DNA of 64,000 bases, from NCBI GenBank assembly GCA_963680875.1, contig OY804585.1, positions 29,440,186-29,504,185 on the forward strand, written 5' to 3'. Source of the stretch: Bathymodiolus brooksi (lineage: Eukaryota > Mollusca > Bivalvia > Mytilida > Modiolidae). The position numbers and the translations under genes are program-made. A model generated the notes under the pieces. That model made no database searches, had not been told where the DNA came from, and saw only the letters and a program-made list of their open reading frames with translations. Positions 9,652-20,575 of this stretch are shown piece after piece; position 1 is the stretch's first letter, and each line of letters opens with the position of its first letter.

Positions 9652-12600
9652 GTACACTCTGGTCAGATAAGGTTGAAGATACAGAAGAGGTAAACAGAAA
9701 CCGTAATTCGAAGGACAGACATTACAATGACAAAGAAAAAGGAAAACAAAACAAACAGACAAACAATTATCTACAAACACTACACAGGCAACTGATGATT
9801 GAACAACATACTCCCCACAAAATTTGGGTGAACTCATATGCTCCAGCAGGGTAATCAATTTTTTCCTTCCCCACTAGTGACACCCGTCGACTCATGTCAA
9901 AACTCCAGAGGTAAGTCATCAATAAGGAAAGAGCTTGGATGTGATTATGACAAAGGGAAGACATCCGTGGTTATTTGTGACACAAATATTCCGTAATATT
10001 GTATTTTACAACAAATAAACGATTTCTAAATATAACTGAAACGTCGCTATTGAGGCTTTACATCCAACATTGAGTAACTTATATTTGCTTTATCACTCCA
10101 TTAATCATATTTAACCTTTCAAGACAAACATTAATGAGCAATACTGGGTACTCGTGACGCTTCATAGAGCTCAACGCACAAAGTTGCCCGGCGCATCCCT
10201 TTGTGACATATAAGGGGTGCTCTCTCGCTTTGTGAAGGGGTAGAAATGTTAATACGGTAATCGTGGATGTGGACAATAGTTTGTTTATGTGCATGCAGAT
10301 TAAAACGATCCTCCTTATCAAGAACCTATTTTTTAGATTTTGTAGCCGCCACAAATAGGCTTGTTGTTGTCCTTAGCCAACTCCTCTTACATTTACTTTC
10401 TAAAGTCGTTCAAAATATGAATTGATACAAGTTTCGAAAATTTCTTTTATTTTGGATGTCCGGAGATAATGCACATTCTACAAATTTGATACCACTTCGT
10501 TCGTTACTACAAAGCTCCTAACCCAGCTAAATGTGAGGGTTGGCATTTTACGCAGATATGGAAATGTTAACACCCGCATTTAACCGCATCGTTTCACTAA
10601 GAGGTACGATGTAGACTTTGGCCGATAAGACTAGTTTAACCTGGACATATGTTATTGATGTGCCTGTACCAAGCCAGAAAAGTACACGGTTATGTACATG
10701 TGTGTTAGGGATATCGATTTGCCTACAATTGTTTTGATAGATTTTAGAACTGTCCTAACGGTCTGATATTTTTTTGTTTTTCATATTATTGCTATATTCG
10801 CTCGACTCCATTTACATCTGACATAGCACGGTTTAACTTCCATCAAAGTTACCCTTAGACTATCAATGAAAATGGAACTGGAGAAATACTGTTAGCAGGT
10901 GGGAAAGAAAAAGCGCGGGAGAATCGAGTAAATTTGTTTTAGCGTTCCCCTGGACGAACTGTCAGGTCGCTTGTGTTACTGGAGTGTAGCACATTTAATA
11001 TATATTTTTCTTACCAGATTGAATACTTTATTTACAGATGACCTAAGCAAGGTGCAGCTAGAACTAAAACAGGTCAAGGAAAAGGTGACATGCTTAGAAC
11101 ATGACAATACGGCATTTAAATCTTATTACAATCTCTTAAGAAAAGAAAATGTGATGTTGTACGAAGAGACAGACAAGCTTAACTTTGAGACAAGGCAATT
11201 AAAAGAATCCATAGCCTTTATGGACGCCAAACTGACAGATATAAGATATCATTATATGTCAACGAACGGCAGGGATGGTGTTGTTCATCAAAAGCAAAGA
11301 CAAGCAACGGAAGACTCGAATGGAAAACCACAAGATGGGCAAATAAAAAGCGACGAATCAATTTTAAAGACAAATATGCAAAAACGATTTATTAACCAAA
11401 ATGGTAAGTATTTTTAATGTATTAAATACATAACTAGTCTGCATTCATTACACAATTGATAGTGTATATGTTGTATCACCAGAAATATCTATTGTTTTTC
11501 ATTTACTACACCTATCACTTTCGTCACAATAATCCATAAAATAAAGGAATTTGTAATTTTAATACCACTGTTTTCCGAGTTAACGTAAGCGTGAGATTGT
11601 TTAACCGTTTAACTCGAAAAACAGTGGTATAAATGATTTGTAACATGAAGTCATGCAATATCACATCTAGATAGTTGATTATTACACGGGTCTCTGAGAG
11701 TCTACAGCCCAGATTTAAAGTGAGCAATATCTCGTATCTGTTGTTTACATTCTATTATATAGACCATAAAAAAAATCAAAAGAAAAGAATGCACTCATCT
11801 TACAAGGTATTTTTAATGATCTTGTGGAGTATGATAATGAGTGTTTGCAGGCAGTTGCTAATAAGTAAAGAAAACTTGTGAAGATGCCATAGTGGTAATC
11901 AGAAGCTGGAAATCGAAGAAAGACAGACAACACAACGGTTCATAGAAAAAGGACAAACAATGATCTACAAAACCCTACACAGAAAACTGAAGATCGAGCA
12001 ACACGAACCCCACTAAAAAGCGTGAGTGAACCCAGGTGCTCTGGGTAGGTTATCAGTTCCTGCTCTGCGGGTGTGTCGTGTTACTGTTAAACGTTTGTTA
12101 ATCATTGGTATAGTGTGCCCGCTGTCAGGCCAACATTTCCAACACTATGCAGCATCCACCTTTTTACTTGTGGCTATCAAACCATCCACCACAGTACCAC
12201 CTTTATAACAGATATCATTTAATGTTTGAAAATTAGTAATCGTTTTAGATATAGTTGACAATAAACAGTAAACTAAGTTCTCGTTCTTCCTTAACAACTT
12301 ATTGATATTAACAATATCAGAAATGATGTCTTGAATAAAGAAAAACAACTCTTTGTTTGTACTTCAAATAGCCGATTGTTTGTTGTTTAAAGTTAGGTGA
12401 GCAGTATTTACTTACACTATGTACTCATTTAAGTCTCGAGCTTAGGGCGAGTTGTGTTTTTGGTTCTTCTGCACTGATATAACCCCCTTTTTGGATGGGG
12501 GTTTATCTCGCAGAGGAGAAAGAAGGCCCTATTTTTATATAAGCAACGACTACTGTTGCAACCTTACTAATTTCAAATCTCTACAATAAAAACGTAGATA

Positions 12601-13526
12601 TCTTTTAGCGCACGACGCTTTTCTGGTATAACCTTCATCAGGTACGCTCAAAGTCGAAAGGTTGGAAAACCAAGTTGTCATTAGCATACAAGGAACATGG
12701 TATTCCTCATACACGAAGCATTCATTTTAGTGTCCTCTCCTAAGGACGATATATCTATATTGATTCGCCACATACAAATAGCGGATGCCACTTCCGGGGG
12801 AGTTGCATACCACAGCAGAAAAAGTCCTATTTGTATATATCACGTACATCCCTCGGCGATATTATTAATTATCTAAACGGTAATATTCGACAATATCAAC
12901 AGTGACATCAATACGAACCCACTCCTCTGTCAGTCCTCTAAAATCAAAGGCAGAAGTCGAGATCACATTATGGAGTGAACATATTCTTCAGTGGTGAAGG
13001 TATATTGGTTGGTATAAAAAGTATGTCGTCTTATCTATTAGATTAGATGAAGAAAGTTGATGTAATTGAATTTCATTTTCAATAAGATATTTATATGGTA
13101 TTCCTTTTTATTTCAGTCCGGCAGTTATCTCAGCCTGTTGCATTTACTGCAGTACTGGCACATGATGTTACACTTGGTCCACATCAAGCTGTTGAATTCG
13201 ACAAGATCATTACCAATGTCGGTAATGCTTATGATTCTAGAGATGGACAGTTTACAGCTCCTATAGATGGTCTTTACATGATTTCTGCTACAATATGTAG
13301 TCAACAAAGTTCCAGTGTACATATTGAAATAGTCAGGAATGGTGTACAGCTCGCAGCCATATACGGGGACGATTATGATCTCGGAAGTCAAACAATAATG
13401 GTTCAGTTGAATGAAAATGATGAAGTTTGGGTTCGACATTTCTTTGATTCGGGATTTGGATATATCAATAATGAGGCCGATAGACATTACACTACATTTA
13501 CGGGAGCATTAATTGTCGCATTGTAA
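9525..13526 (+). CDS. Secreted coiled-coil C1q-domain protein, complete three-exon gene (join 9525-9651, 11038-11403, 13117-13526)
   Basis: The joined exons give 903 bases: 300 codons plus a stop at 13524-13526. The protein has a hydrophobic signal peptide (about residues 1-26), a charged coiled-coil segment (about 44-110), a polar linker and a C-terminal C1q domain (about 170-300). Both introns are phase 1 with GT/AG ends: donor at 9652, acceptor ending 11037, donor at 11404, acceptor ending 13116. Spliced codons are G|AT (Asp43) and G|TC (Val165). Bivalve proteins of this layout are secreted lectin-like recognition molecules of innate immunity that trimerise through the C1q fold. There is no collagen repeat, so this is a C1q-like rather than a classical C1q chain. 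It is the only undamaged C1q locus here. Expression is unproven. Confidence 0.88.
9652..11037 (+). other. C1q intron 1
   Basis: The first 340 bases (9662-9990) are the 3' end of a Penelope-like retroelement fragment. The rest is unremarkable AT-rich intron. The 3' end has two AG candidates. The one at 11016-11017 would bring an immediate in-frame stop, so 11036-11037 is chosen. Confidence 0.7.
9662..9990 (-). mobile_element. 3' fragment of a Penelope-like retroelement (R1)
   Basis: This fragment shares GGACAGACA, TCTACAAACACTACACAG and GAACAACAT words, and the later GGAAAGAGCTTGGATGTGAT block, with the 3' part of the reverse-transcriptase element at 38240-38560. It is 5'-truncated and carries no RT. 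Confidence 0.7.
11038..11403 (+). CDS. C1q gene exon 2 (coiled coil and linker)
   Basis: It encodes 122 residues starting DLSKVQLELKQVKEKV. About 65 residues show heptad-like spacing of Leu, Val and Ile among Lys and Glu. They are followed by a hydrophilic Gln/Lys/Asp-rich linker ending FINQN. The donor AATG then GTAAGT is close to consensus. The coiled coil would drive oligomerisation of the C1q heads. No equivalent exon exists in units 2 and 3. Confidence 0.82.
11562..11630. repeat. Small fold-back element in C1q intron 2
   Basis: The left arm ATACCACTGTTTTCCGAGTT and the reverse complement of the right arm, ATACCACTGTTTTTCGAGTT, match over about 23 bases with a loop of about 25 bases. Typical of a short MITE remnant. 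Confidence 0.8.
11890..12110 (-). mobile_element. 3' fragment of a Penelope-like retroelement (R1)
   Basis: It contains AGACAGACAACACAA, GGACAAACAATGATCTACAA and GATCGAGCAACACGAACCCC, the same order as at 38280-38400. 5'-truncated and non-coding. Confidence 0.7.
12585..12740. repeat. Dispersed repeat R2, partial copy
   Basis: It has AAAACGTAGATATC followed by the GCGCACGACGC and CCTTCATCAGGTACGCTCAA blocks. The same arrangement is seen at 14940, 32350 and 50310, and inverted at 36570-36780. Origin class unknown. Confidence 0.7.
13117..13526 (+). CDS. C1q gene exon 3 (C1q domain)
   Basis: It encodes residues 165-300. The C1q signature is clear: VAFTAVLAHDVTL, then FDKIITNVGNAYDSRDGQFT, APIDGLYMIS, and the final HYTTFTGALIVAL. 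Residues of the C1q jelly-roll core (F-x-G-x-Y type positions) are present and no stop or shift interrupts it. Homologous exons at 30474 and 48487 are broken. Confidence 0.9.
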
Positions 13527-13760
13527 AAACAGCTTTTTCTCTATAAATTTTAAAAACATAAGTATCCCTATTTTTGTCTCTATGATGTAATACTGTGAAA
13601 TCATTATTAGTCGTGGGGTTCTTATTTTCGTGGATTTCGTTGTTCACTTAATTCACGAAAATTTAAATCGAATGAAATACATTTGCACCATTGATTGTCG
13701 CCTGTAGTGTTTGAAACCACGAATTCAAGAACCGTGAATCAATTCATGTTGGTGCCAACG

Positions 13761-13766
13761 AATAAA
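13761..13766 (+). terminator. Candidate poly(A) signal of the C1q gene
   Basis: AATAAA, 235 bases after the stop, is the nearest canonical hexamer. It is conserved in unit 3 near 49505. Confidence 0.4.
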
Positions 13767-14638
13767 AGTACTTTCACAGTATTTTATTTTCAATTGCATA
13801 TAGTACTCATAATCTGATTTTCATAACGATTTACTTCAAGTCAAATAAGATAGCATCATAATTCATTAGATATACCATATAGATCACATGACTTTTAGTT
13901 CATCGGGAGAAAAGTGGAGAATAAATTTCAATGCCCCCATTCAATCACGACAAGAGCCAAGGGAAATTGCGGATATAATGGACGTGTCGGGAAAATGCAC
14001 CGAACGAGCAAATTGCATTTCATTGGGAGCTGCTGCAAGTTATCTTTAACGAGACACGCATTAATGACTCATGAAAAGGGCGTATTCTATATTTAATTCA
14101 TCCCTCACAACTGGCTGACGCCAGCTTATAGTGCTTAAACCTCACAGCGGAGTAATTGGGACCCATTTTAATACTCATAGGGGATGAACACAAACACCTA
14201 TTATGCTAATTAACATGCTTCTACCATTTAAGAAAATGGTCAGTGAGATTGTCTTTGACAATCACCCACTTCTTTTGTCTTCCTTTTTCGTGTCGCATTC
14301 TCTGTTAAGAAACGTTTAAAGATACAATGGGGGTAAATCGAAGGCCAGACAACACAATTGTCAAAATAGAAAGGCTAGAAAAATAAATACTGGCCCATAA
14401 TACATTGCACAGACAACTAAAGACTGAGCAACATAAACACCACAACAAAATCATGGGTGAACACTTGTAGATCAGGTTACAATATTCTTCAGCAGTTTTA
14501 TGTGCATGTGTATGTTAAAGCCAATCTATTCAGTACCGATCTCACTTTTAATGAGGTGTCGGCAAGGACGATTCTTGTCATCGTCCATCTCCAATCTACA
14601 TGCATAATTTACACGCACTCTAGTTGTAAAACACTTGG
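13767..14638. other. Intergenic sequence shared by the units
   Basis: It matches 31200-32330 and 49500-50285, including GGATATAATGGACG and GGGGATGAACAC. It includes a short Penelope-like 3' fragment at 14335-14465 absent from the other units. No coding signal recognised. Confidence 0.6.
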
Positions 14639-14883
14639 GTCCGTTGTTGAACTTGTGATTAAGCTAATCATATGATTAACTGATTAGCCCAAATTACATG
14701 ATTCATTCCTAATCACATAATTAGCTAATTTAATGATTAAATATGATTACTTAATACATTGATTTAAAAGAGTTCAGCAACAGAATTTAATCATTGCATT
14801 AGCTAAGTATGTGATTAGGAATTAATTATGCAATTAGGGCTAATCATTTGGTTAGTTTAATCACAAGTTCAACAACGAACTCC
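14639..14883. mobile_element. Fold-back MITE, about 245 bp, unit 1 only
   Basis: The arms of about 110 bases are inverted copies: left CCGTTGTTGAACTTGTGATT, right in reverse complement TCGTTGTTGAACTTGTGATT. Both continue through TAGCTAAT and CCTAATCACAT words. Units 2 (32300) and 3 (50268) have the uninterrupted site, so this is a private insertion. A short TGG may be the target duplication. Confidence 0.85.
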
Positions 14884-14919
14884 TGGATTATGAACGTTAT
14901 CTACCATAGACAAATCTAC

Positions 14920-15150
14920 TGTACATATCTGTATAAGATAAAAGCGTAGTTATGAAATTTACTGCGTACGACGTGTTTCTGTGATAACATTCATCAGGTA
15001 CGCTCAATATCGAAAGATAGGAAAACCAAATGAATTAAAAGTGTTTGGTAGCAATATACCAAAGGACCTAAACAGGATAGCCAAAATCGGCTAAGGTCAT
15101 CTTTGCCTGAGGATGGAGAACCTTAGTTTTGATAATAATAAGACTAGTCA
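14920..15150. repeat. Dispersed repeat R2 with a single copy of the 37-bp minisatellite monomer
   Basis: The copy runs from the ATAAGATAAAAGCGTAG block through CATTCATCAGGTACGCTCAA to a lone monomer at 15089-15126 (GGCTAAGGTCATC, then GAGAACCTTAG). The orthologous spot in unit 2 holds 68 monomers. Confidence 0.8.
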
Positions 15151-15630
15151 GGTGTTACATTATTGTGGGTTTGGCATTGTCATGTCCAAATGACATAAAC
15201 AATGAAGCATCTTTTTTGGGGGTTATTTAATAATGTCGAGAACAAGAGACCATTGACATATGCTATGAAAGGGGTAGTGCGACTCGATATAAAACCAAAA
15301 TAAAGTATCCAAATTGAAAGTCTAGTAAAATAAAATATCAGAATTCAAAATATTTTATTGTTTAAATAGTAAACAAAGATATGGATAGAAGTAAATGCCT
15401 ATATAAATCCTTTAGAAATGCCTGTACCAAGTCAGGGTCATTACGGTTTTCACAGTTTTCCGGTTGTTGACTGATTTTGTCTGTTTATATAATTATGAGT
15501 TTTGGCTTTCCCTTTGTAAGATTGTTCGGAGTTCGGTAATTTTGTTATTACCTTTATTTACCATACATGATGGATAGAATTATAACAGTAATAAATCAGT
15601 ACACACACCTATATAAATATATATCAGATA

Positions 15631-15901
15631 CCGGTGTCGTAAAGGAAACCTTCCGCATAGCAAACCTTCCCCCCGGATAATTACAATTGATTCGGAATTC
15701 AGCACCTAAATCGTGTTAATTTTAATTGTTGTATACCATTAATTATATCCGGTTATGATTAAAAGGCGAAAAAAAAATGTACGGAGCCATTCTGCAGTAT
15801 TTGAAAAAGGTAGGAAGGCTTACTATGCGGAAAAATTACTATATAGTAAATCTTCCGGGGGGTTAATCTACTATGGGGGAAGGTTTACTCTATGACACCG
15901 G
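15631..15901. mobile_element. TA-flanked MITE, 271 bp, unit 1 only
   Basis: The ends are CCGGTGTCGTAAAG and, in reverse complement, CCGGTGTCATAGAG. The element is flanked by TA on both sides (15629-15630 and 15902-15903). Inside, further inverted motifs recur (CTTCCGCATAG / CTATGCGGAA). Units 2 (about 35385) and 3 (about 52970) show the empty site. The TA duplication suggests a Tc1/mariner-type origin. Confidence 0.85.
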
Positions 15902-15903
15902 TA

Positions 15904-18780
15904 TATGCAGTAAATCAGGGGAGACAATTCCCCTTCAAGAATAAATTTATTGATGAAAAAAAATATTGAGTAGGTAAGCAATCATATCAGGTTGATAAAT
16001 TATAAATTTCTTATTATAACGTAAGTTGTTTTGCAAATCTGACGACTTGTGTGGGGCAAGTTTAGAAAGTAGATTACAGTACAAAGATCTTATTTAAGCA
16101 TAGGAAAGTACGATAATACATATTAGACTTCTATCGAGAAACGTATTTTCGGGGCATTATATATGTGTAGCGTTGTTGCCATTTTACAGTACTGAAAGCC
16201 TGATCGTAAACCATAGTGGGCATCGTATTTAGAGAGTGTTGTGTTCCTTGTACGTTAAAGAACACTTTTGTGGATTTCGACAGAGTAGGCATATTGTAGG
16301 CACCGCGAAAGGATGATTTGTTTTGGTTTGCGCCCAAACTCGCCATAGTTTTCTAGTGGCCGCGTAGCAACCAATAATGAACCTACAATCAACCATTGAA
16401 ATTGTCATATCACAATTCATAACTTTGAATTATTCCGTTTTCAGCGATAAAGGTCAAATACAAATCAGAAGGAAAATATATTACATTGAGTAATTCCCCT
16501 TTGAACGCAATTTTCATTCTTGATAAGAACAAATAGAGGTGTACAACGTTGCTGCCAATGCTATTTTGTTCTCGCTATGAATCAAGTTGAAATAGTCAAC
16601 TTGTTATTACAAATCAATCACTTAATCATAAAACAACTATAAGTATGCATTGGGTCAATACCTCTAACGGCGGACTCTTAGTCCCTGAGGTTAACATCAG
16701 CTCAGTTAGTATTGAATTTGTAATTCAAATGTAAGCCCCTTCAAGAGGCAATCAACGACCTCTGTGATAACAAACTGACTTTCATTAGGATCTGCTGATT
16801 GTAGTGTTTTACGTGCAAGGTGCGAGACATGCAGGGGACAATTTTTGACGTTCCGGCTATACCGCGTTTCATGTATGATTCGTTCCATACAACTAGCACA
16901 TTTCGTATAGGAGTTGTGAAATAATTCTACTAAAGCATTACCGTGAATATAATTTAGTGTCATGAGATATATAGATCTACGTAGCCATTTACCGGCCACG
17001 CTCGTACATTTCCGTCAACGTCCGTAAAGATACATCATTAATCATTTAATTACGGACAATTTTTAGCGGGAAATGGGCGAAAATGGTCGGGTTGATGGAT
17101 TTATGATTACTTGGTAAAATGAAATATCACATCACATAGTTTTGTAGTGTTTTTGCTACTATTGACGATTCAAGTTATAGGTGGTTGTATATATATGTGT
17201 AACCGTTGCAGCCATTTGTATTTAATGGGTATGAGAGGAATGTACCAATTTGCATGCTCGATAATGTATAACGTTTAGTATATCCTTGTAACTGTAAAGG
17301 ATGTCACGTCATTCATAATAATGTATTATCAAAAATATTTCTCTAACAAGAGCGGAAACATTCATACACCTTGTTGTAATTATATCTCATAACTTTAGAA
17401 AAATGGGGCCAATGAAATGAACTATCGCCTATGTATGATATTTTCCCTGTAAAATAAATTCCATAATTCCATATATATGTTTTACAACTTAATAACTTAC
17501 ATTATTGCCACAAGTACATGTATATAGTCTTAGATGATTGATAGTGTCAAACATTTGCCTAACAACGGGCCACGAACGACCACTCTTGATAAACTTTCTC
17601 ATTCCGAACTTCTGTAAGATTTCCTTTTCGTACCATGAGTCTGGGTGGTGGTGACGGTTTCCATAACTTCACCCATAGAGCTGCCCTCTCCATTCGGGGA
17701 GGGGCTTGTCAGATTGTAAGTAGTAAAACACTACCGCAAACTATAGTATGTAACGCTCTGTGCAAGTTAGATACCTCCTAGGTTGACGCATTGTAAGCGC
17801 TACAAAAGACTTATTTGTTCCTTCCTACTCAACTCTCCATACGTTTCCAGTGGCAGTCTAAAGTAGTTATCTTGGTTGCCCAATGACTCCCTCATTTCCG
17901 TATCAGGTTTAGAAAGTAATGAACTTGTTCTACTTCTGAATATAGCTGAATACTACTAGCATAGCAATCAGCCATACTCATATCTGCAAGGAGTGGCTTT
18001 GTGAGACACATTAAACAAGAAGCTACGAGTTTATAAGAAAATAATAAACAAAGCAAAAAAAAACAAACCAAAACAACAAAATATCATGGACTCCCTTAAT
18101 AATCATAATCTCAATACATTTTGATTTGATTAATTGTTGTTTAATGTCACGTGAGCAGCATTTCAGCTATAACATGTTTTATAAACAATAAATTGCACTG
18201 GATATATCTGTTATCACTGATAAAGGGTATATACTTTAAACATATTTTATTGTTCAAAAAGAAAAAAGGATACGACACAAGTTAAACAACTTAGACAGTC
18301 TTCTCCCATTACATATATTACCAAATACACAATTGAACATTACAATATTTAATTACACAATTGTATAGTTAACTTTTATAGTAAATAACAGCATGAAGAA
18401 TAAAACATATAATAAAGAATTAAAAACCCCATGGAGCCTCATTGGCTATATGATCAAAATATAGATAACCTATTGATACATATCGAACAGATATGAAAGG
18501 GGATATGATAAATAAGGTTCGGAAATGTTTGCCTTGTAATGGACCATCCACGACCACTCCAAACACTATATTGCTCATTAAGGGCTCATCCGTTCATGCA
18601 GTCTTTGCTACGTGTAAGGCCTGTGCCATTTCCCCAAATTCACTCATATACTTCCATCCCTAAGGGTGAGTCATGTGTTTGATTCTCCTCACATAGCCAG
18701 CGTACAACCTTTCGCAGAAGCTTTACAAGCAGATGAGAAACCTTACTTCTATACAATGTGGTTCCTTCGAAGTGACACAA
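15904..18780. other. Intergenic block conserved across units
   Basis: It matches unit 2 at 35390-38230 and unit 3 at 52980-55805, with indels. It includes a block with the words TTTTCTAGTGGCCGC and TAGCAACCAATAA (about 16350), the possible frame at 16706-16999, and CTCTCCATACGTTTCCAGTGG (about 17840), which resembles sequence just upstream of the TRIM-like genes. Near 18240-18790 is an old retroelement 3'-end-like block (CACAAGTTAAACAACTTAGA, CAGTCTTCTCCC). Confidence 0.55.
16706..16999 (-). CDS. Unrecognised 97-residue open frame, degenerate counterpart in unit 3
   Basis: No family was recognised. It contains NSYTKCASCMERIIHETRYS and CPLHVSHLARKTL, with a CxxC pair and a later C/H pair that could bind zinc. 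Unit 3 has the same sequence at 53880-54215 but with an early stop and insertion; unit 2 lacks it. The codon at 16999 is ATG. It could be the remnant of a transposon protein or a lost exon. Low confidence that it is made. Confidence 0.25.
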   Translation of the reverse strand: MAGKWLRRSIYLMTLNYIHGNALVELFHNSYTKCASCMERIIHETRYSRNVKNCPLHVSHLARKTLQSADPNESQFVITEVVDCLLKGLTFELQIQY

Positions 18781-19890
18781 TTAAGAAAAGTTTGAAGGGA
18801 TAATCAGAAGCCGTAAATTTAAGAAGGACAGACAACACAATGGCCAAAAGAAAAAGAACTAAAGGACAACCGATGATCTACAAAACATTACACAGAAAAC
18901 TAAAGATCGAACAATACGAACTCCACTAAAAACAGGGGGTTAACTCTGGTGCTCTGGAAGGGTAGACAGTTCCCGCTCGACATGTGGCACATGTCGTGTT
19001 AATCTTGTTACAAACCCAATGATATGCCATGAATGAGGAAAGGACCGGATTATAATTACGACAAACATAATATGTCCGTGATCATTTGTGACACAGATAC
19101 TCCGTAGCGGTTACCAAAGTCATGATGGCGACCGTAAAACTTTCGAAGTGATGACTTCAACTTAACCACTAGGAGCCCTTGGTTCAGTAGCTTCGTTTTT
19201 AGCTTGGTTGATTGATTAATATAGCAGTATTTCAGCAACCCTCAAGGAAATCATGATAGGAACCACAAGCTCTGGAATATCGGATCAACTGAGAGCTATA
19301 TACTCCATATGTAGGTGCGGTGCTGCTGGAATATTGCTACATATACTTAGTAAATGGAAAGTTCATTATGGAAAAACTTCTCTTTTGTCGTAAAGTTTAG
19401 TTCTTAACCGCCCCTCACTGTCAATTTCGAGGTGTCGGTCAAGGTATGAAGCAGACTTATCTGTATCTGTGGTATCCTTTATTTCAAGCTCAATGGGATA
19501 GATACTATCAACAAAATCACCAAACTTAGAATTATTTAGTGAAAGGACATCATCTATATAGCGGAACGTGAAATTAAATGATCGAGCTAGCTTCTTCTAT
19601 TTTTTTAGAAGCGACTTTATTAAGTTTGTCTCGTACTTATAAAGGAACTAGTTTGCGATAATGGGAGAGCAGTTAGTACCCATAGGAATGCCGACTCTCT
19701 GTTGAAAAAAAACAACATACAGAACAAATATATTAGCAATCAAAAACTCAAGCATTTTGATGATATCGGTTTCAGAGAACGCTTTGGAAGAATCAGATTG
19801 TTTATTGCTTTACACAATAAGATTTGTCTCTTCCTAAAACAAGGTATATGGACAAATACTATAATATACATGAGAATCCTCCGTGACCGC
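18780..19890 (-). pseudogene. Penelope-like retroelement with degenerate reverse transcriptase (unit 1)
   Basis: Read on the minus strand, 19890-19620 holds segments like VGIPMGTNCSPIIAN (RT motif with P-M-G). 19585-19390 holds FNFTFRYIDDVLSLNNSKFG, the catalytic Y-I-D-D box, followed by YPIELEIKDTTDTDKSASYL. 19238-19056 holds the C-terminal GLLVVKLKSSLRKFYGRHHD region. The 3' untranslated part runs to 18780. Stops and frameshifts break the frame. The YIDD box with this surrounding text is typical of mollusc Penelope-like elements, but the assignment rests on memory. Confidence 0.7.
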
Positions 19891-20317
19891 AAATGTACGA
19901 TAGGTGGATTTCATCTACATGGGCAACCAGTTACTATCACTGCTGTATTTGTGACTTCTATTGCCGCCCTTGGCGAGGTTTAATCGATAAAGCTTCTCAG
20001 TAACTATGACAGGTGGGCGCTTTTTCCGTCCCCCCACCGATAACAATCAAACACCATGACATAGCTGAAATAACGATACAAGTGGCGTTAAGCACAAATA
20101 ATCATAACCTTGTATGAATTCCGTGTCATATCGGTGAGATGTGACAGTTGTTAAATCATGGAGAGCAATAATTCTCCAATACCATGGCAACACAAAGTTA
20201 CTTTTTGATGAGATGATGATCAATGTTTGCTTAGTAATAAATCAACATGTTAATCTGGAAATTGCTATAAGTCAGCTAACTGAAAACAACTATCCTAAAG
20301 TTCACAGACCTCTCCAA

Positions 20318-20570
20318 GAAGAAGACGTCGTTGTCGTGATCTATGGTAGTTGGACTTACAACTACCTGCGCAATCAGTGCATATCATCACTACCGTTGGA
20401 CGTTCGAATCCAGATAATGACGAAGTGTACTCGATACAACATTATGTGATAAAGTTTGTCAGTGTCTTGCGGCAAATCAGTGGCTTTCTCCGTGTACTCT
20501 GGTTTCCTCCAACAATAAAACTGACCGCAACGATATAACAGAAGTATTGTTGAAAGTGGCGTTAAATACC
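20318..20570 (+). mobile_element. tRNA-derived SINE (V), unit 1 ancestral copy
   Basis: It contains a tRNA-like head (TGGTAGTTGGACTTACAACT, box-B-like CGTTCGAATCCAG), a body with TCTCCGTGTACTCTGGTTTC, and the characteristic tail GATATAACAGAAGTATTG, then GTGGCGTTAAATACC. It is shared by unit 2 (39738) and unit 3 (56170), so it predates the triplication. Confidence 0.75.
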
Positions 20571-20575
20571 ATAGC

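Larger units (their letters stand above)
11404..13116 (+). other. C1q intron 2
   Basis: It contains a 69-base fold-back element (11562-11630), a Penelope-like 3' fragment (about 11890-12110) and part of dispersed repeat R2 (12585-12740). The end is a good polypyrimidine tract and TTTCAG (acceptor ends 13116). Confidence 0.75.

Noticed and set aside
9667..9854. Extension of C1q exon 1 to the stop after 9854
   Set aside because: The extra frame lies in a retroelement fragment and would lose the link to the coiled coil and C1q exons.
11018..11037. Alternative acceptor for C1q exon 2 ending at 11017
   Set aside because: Including this stretch places a TGA in frame in phase 0 or 1; only the acceptor ending at 11037 gives an open joined frame.
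13125..13487. Minus-strand open frame opposite the C1q exon (also 49014-49223)
   Set aside because: Antisense shadow of the C1q domain with no family resemblance.
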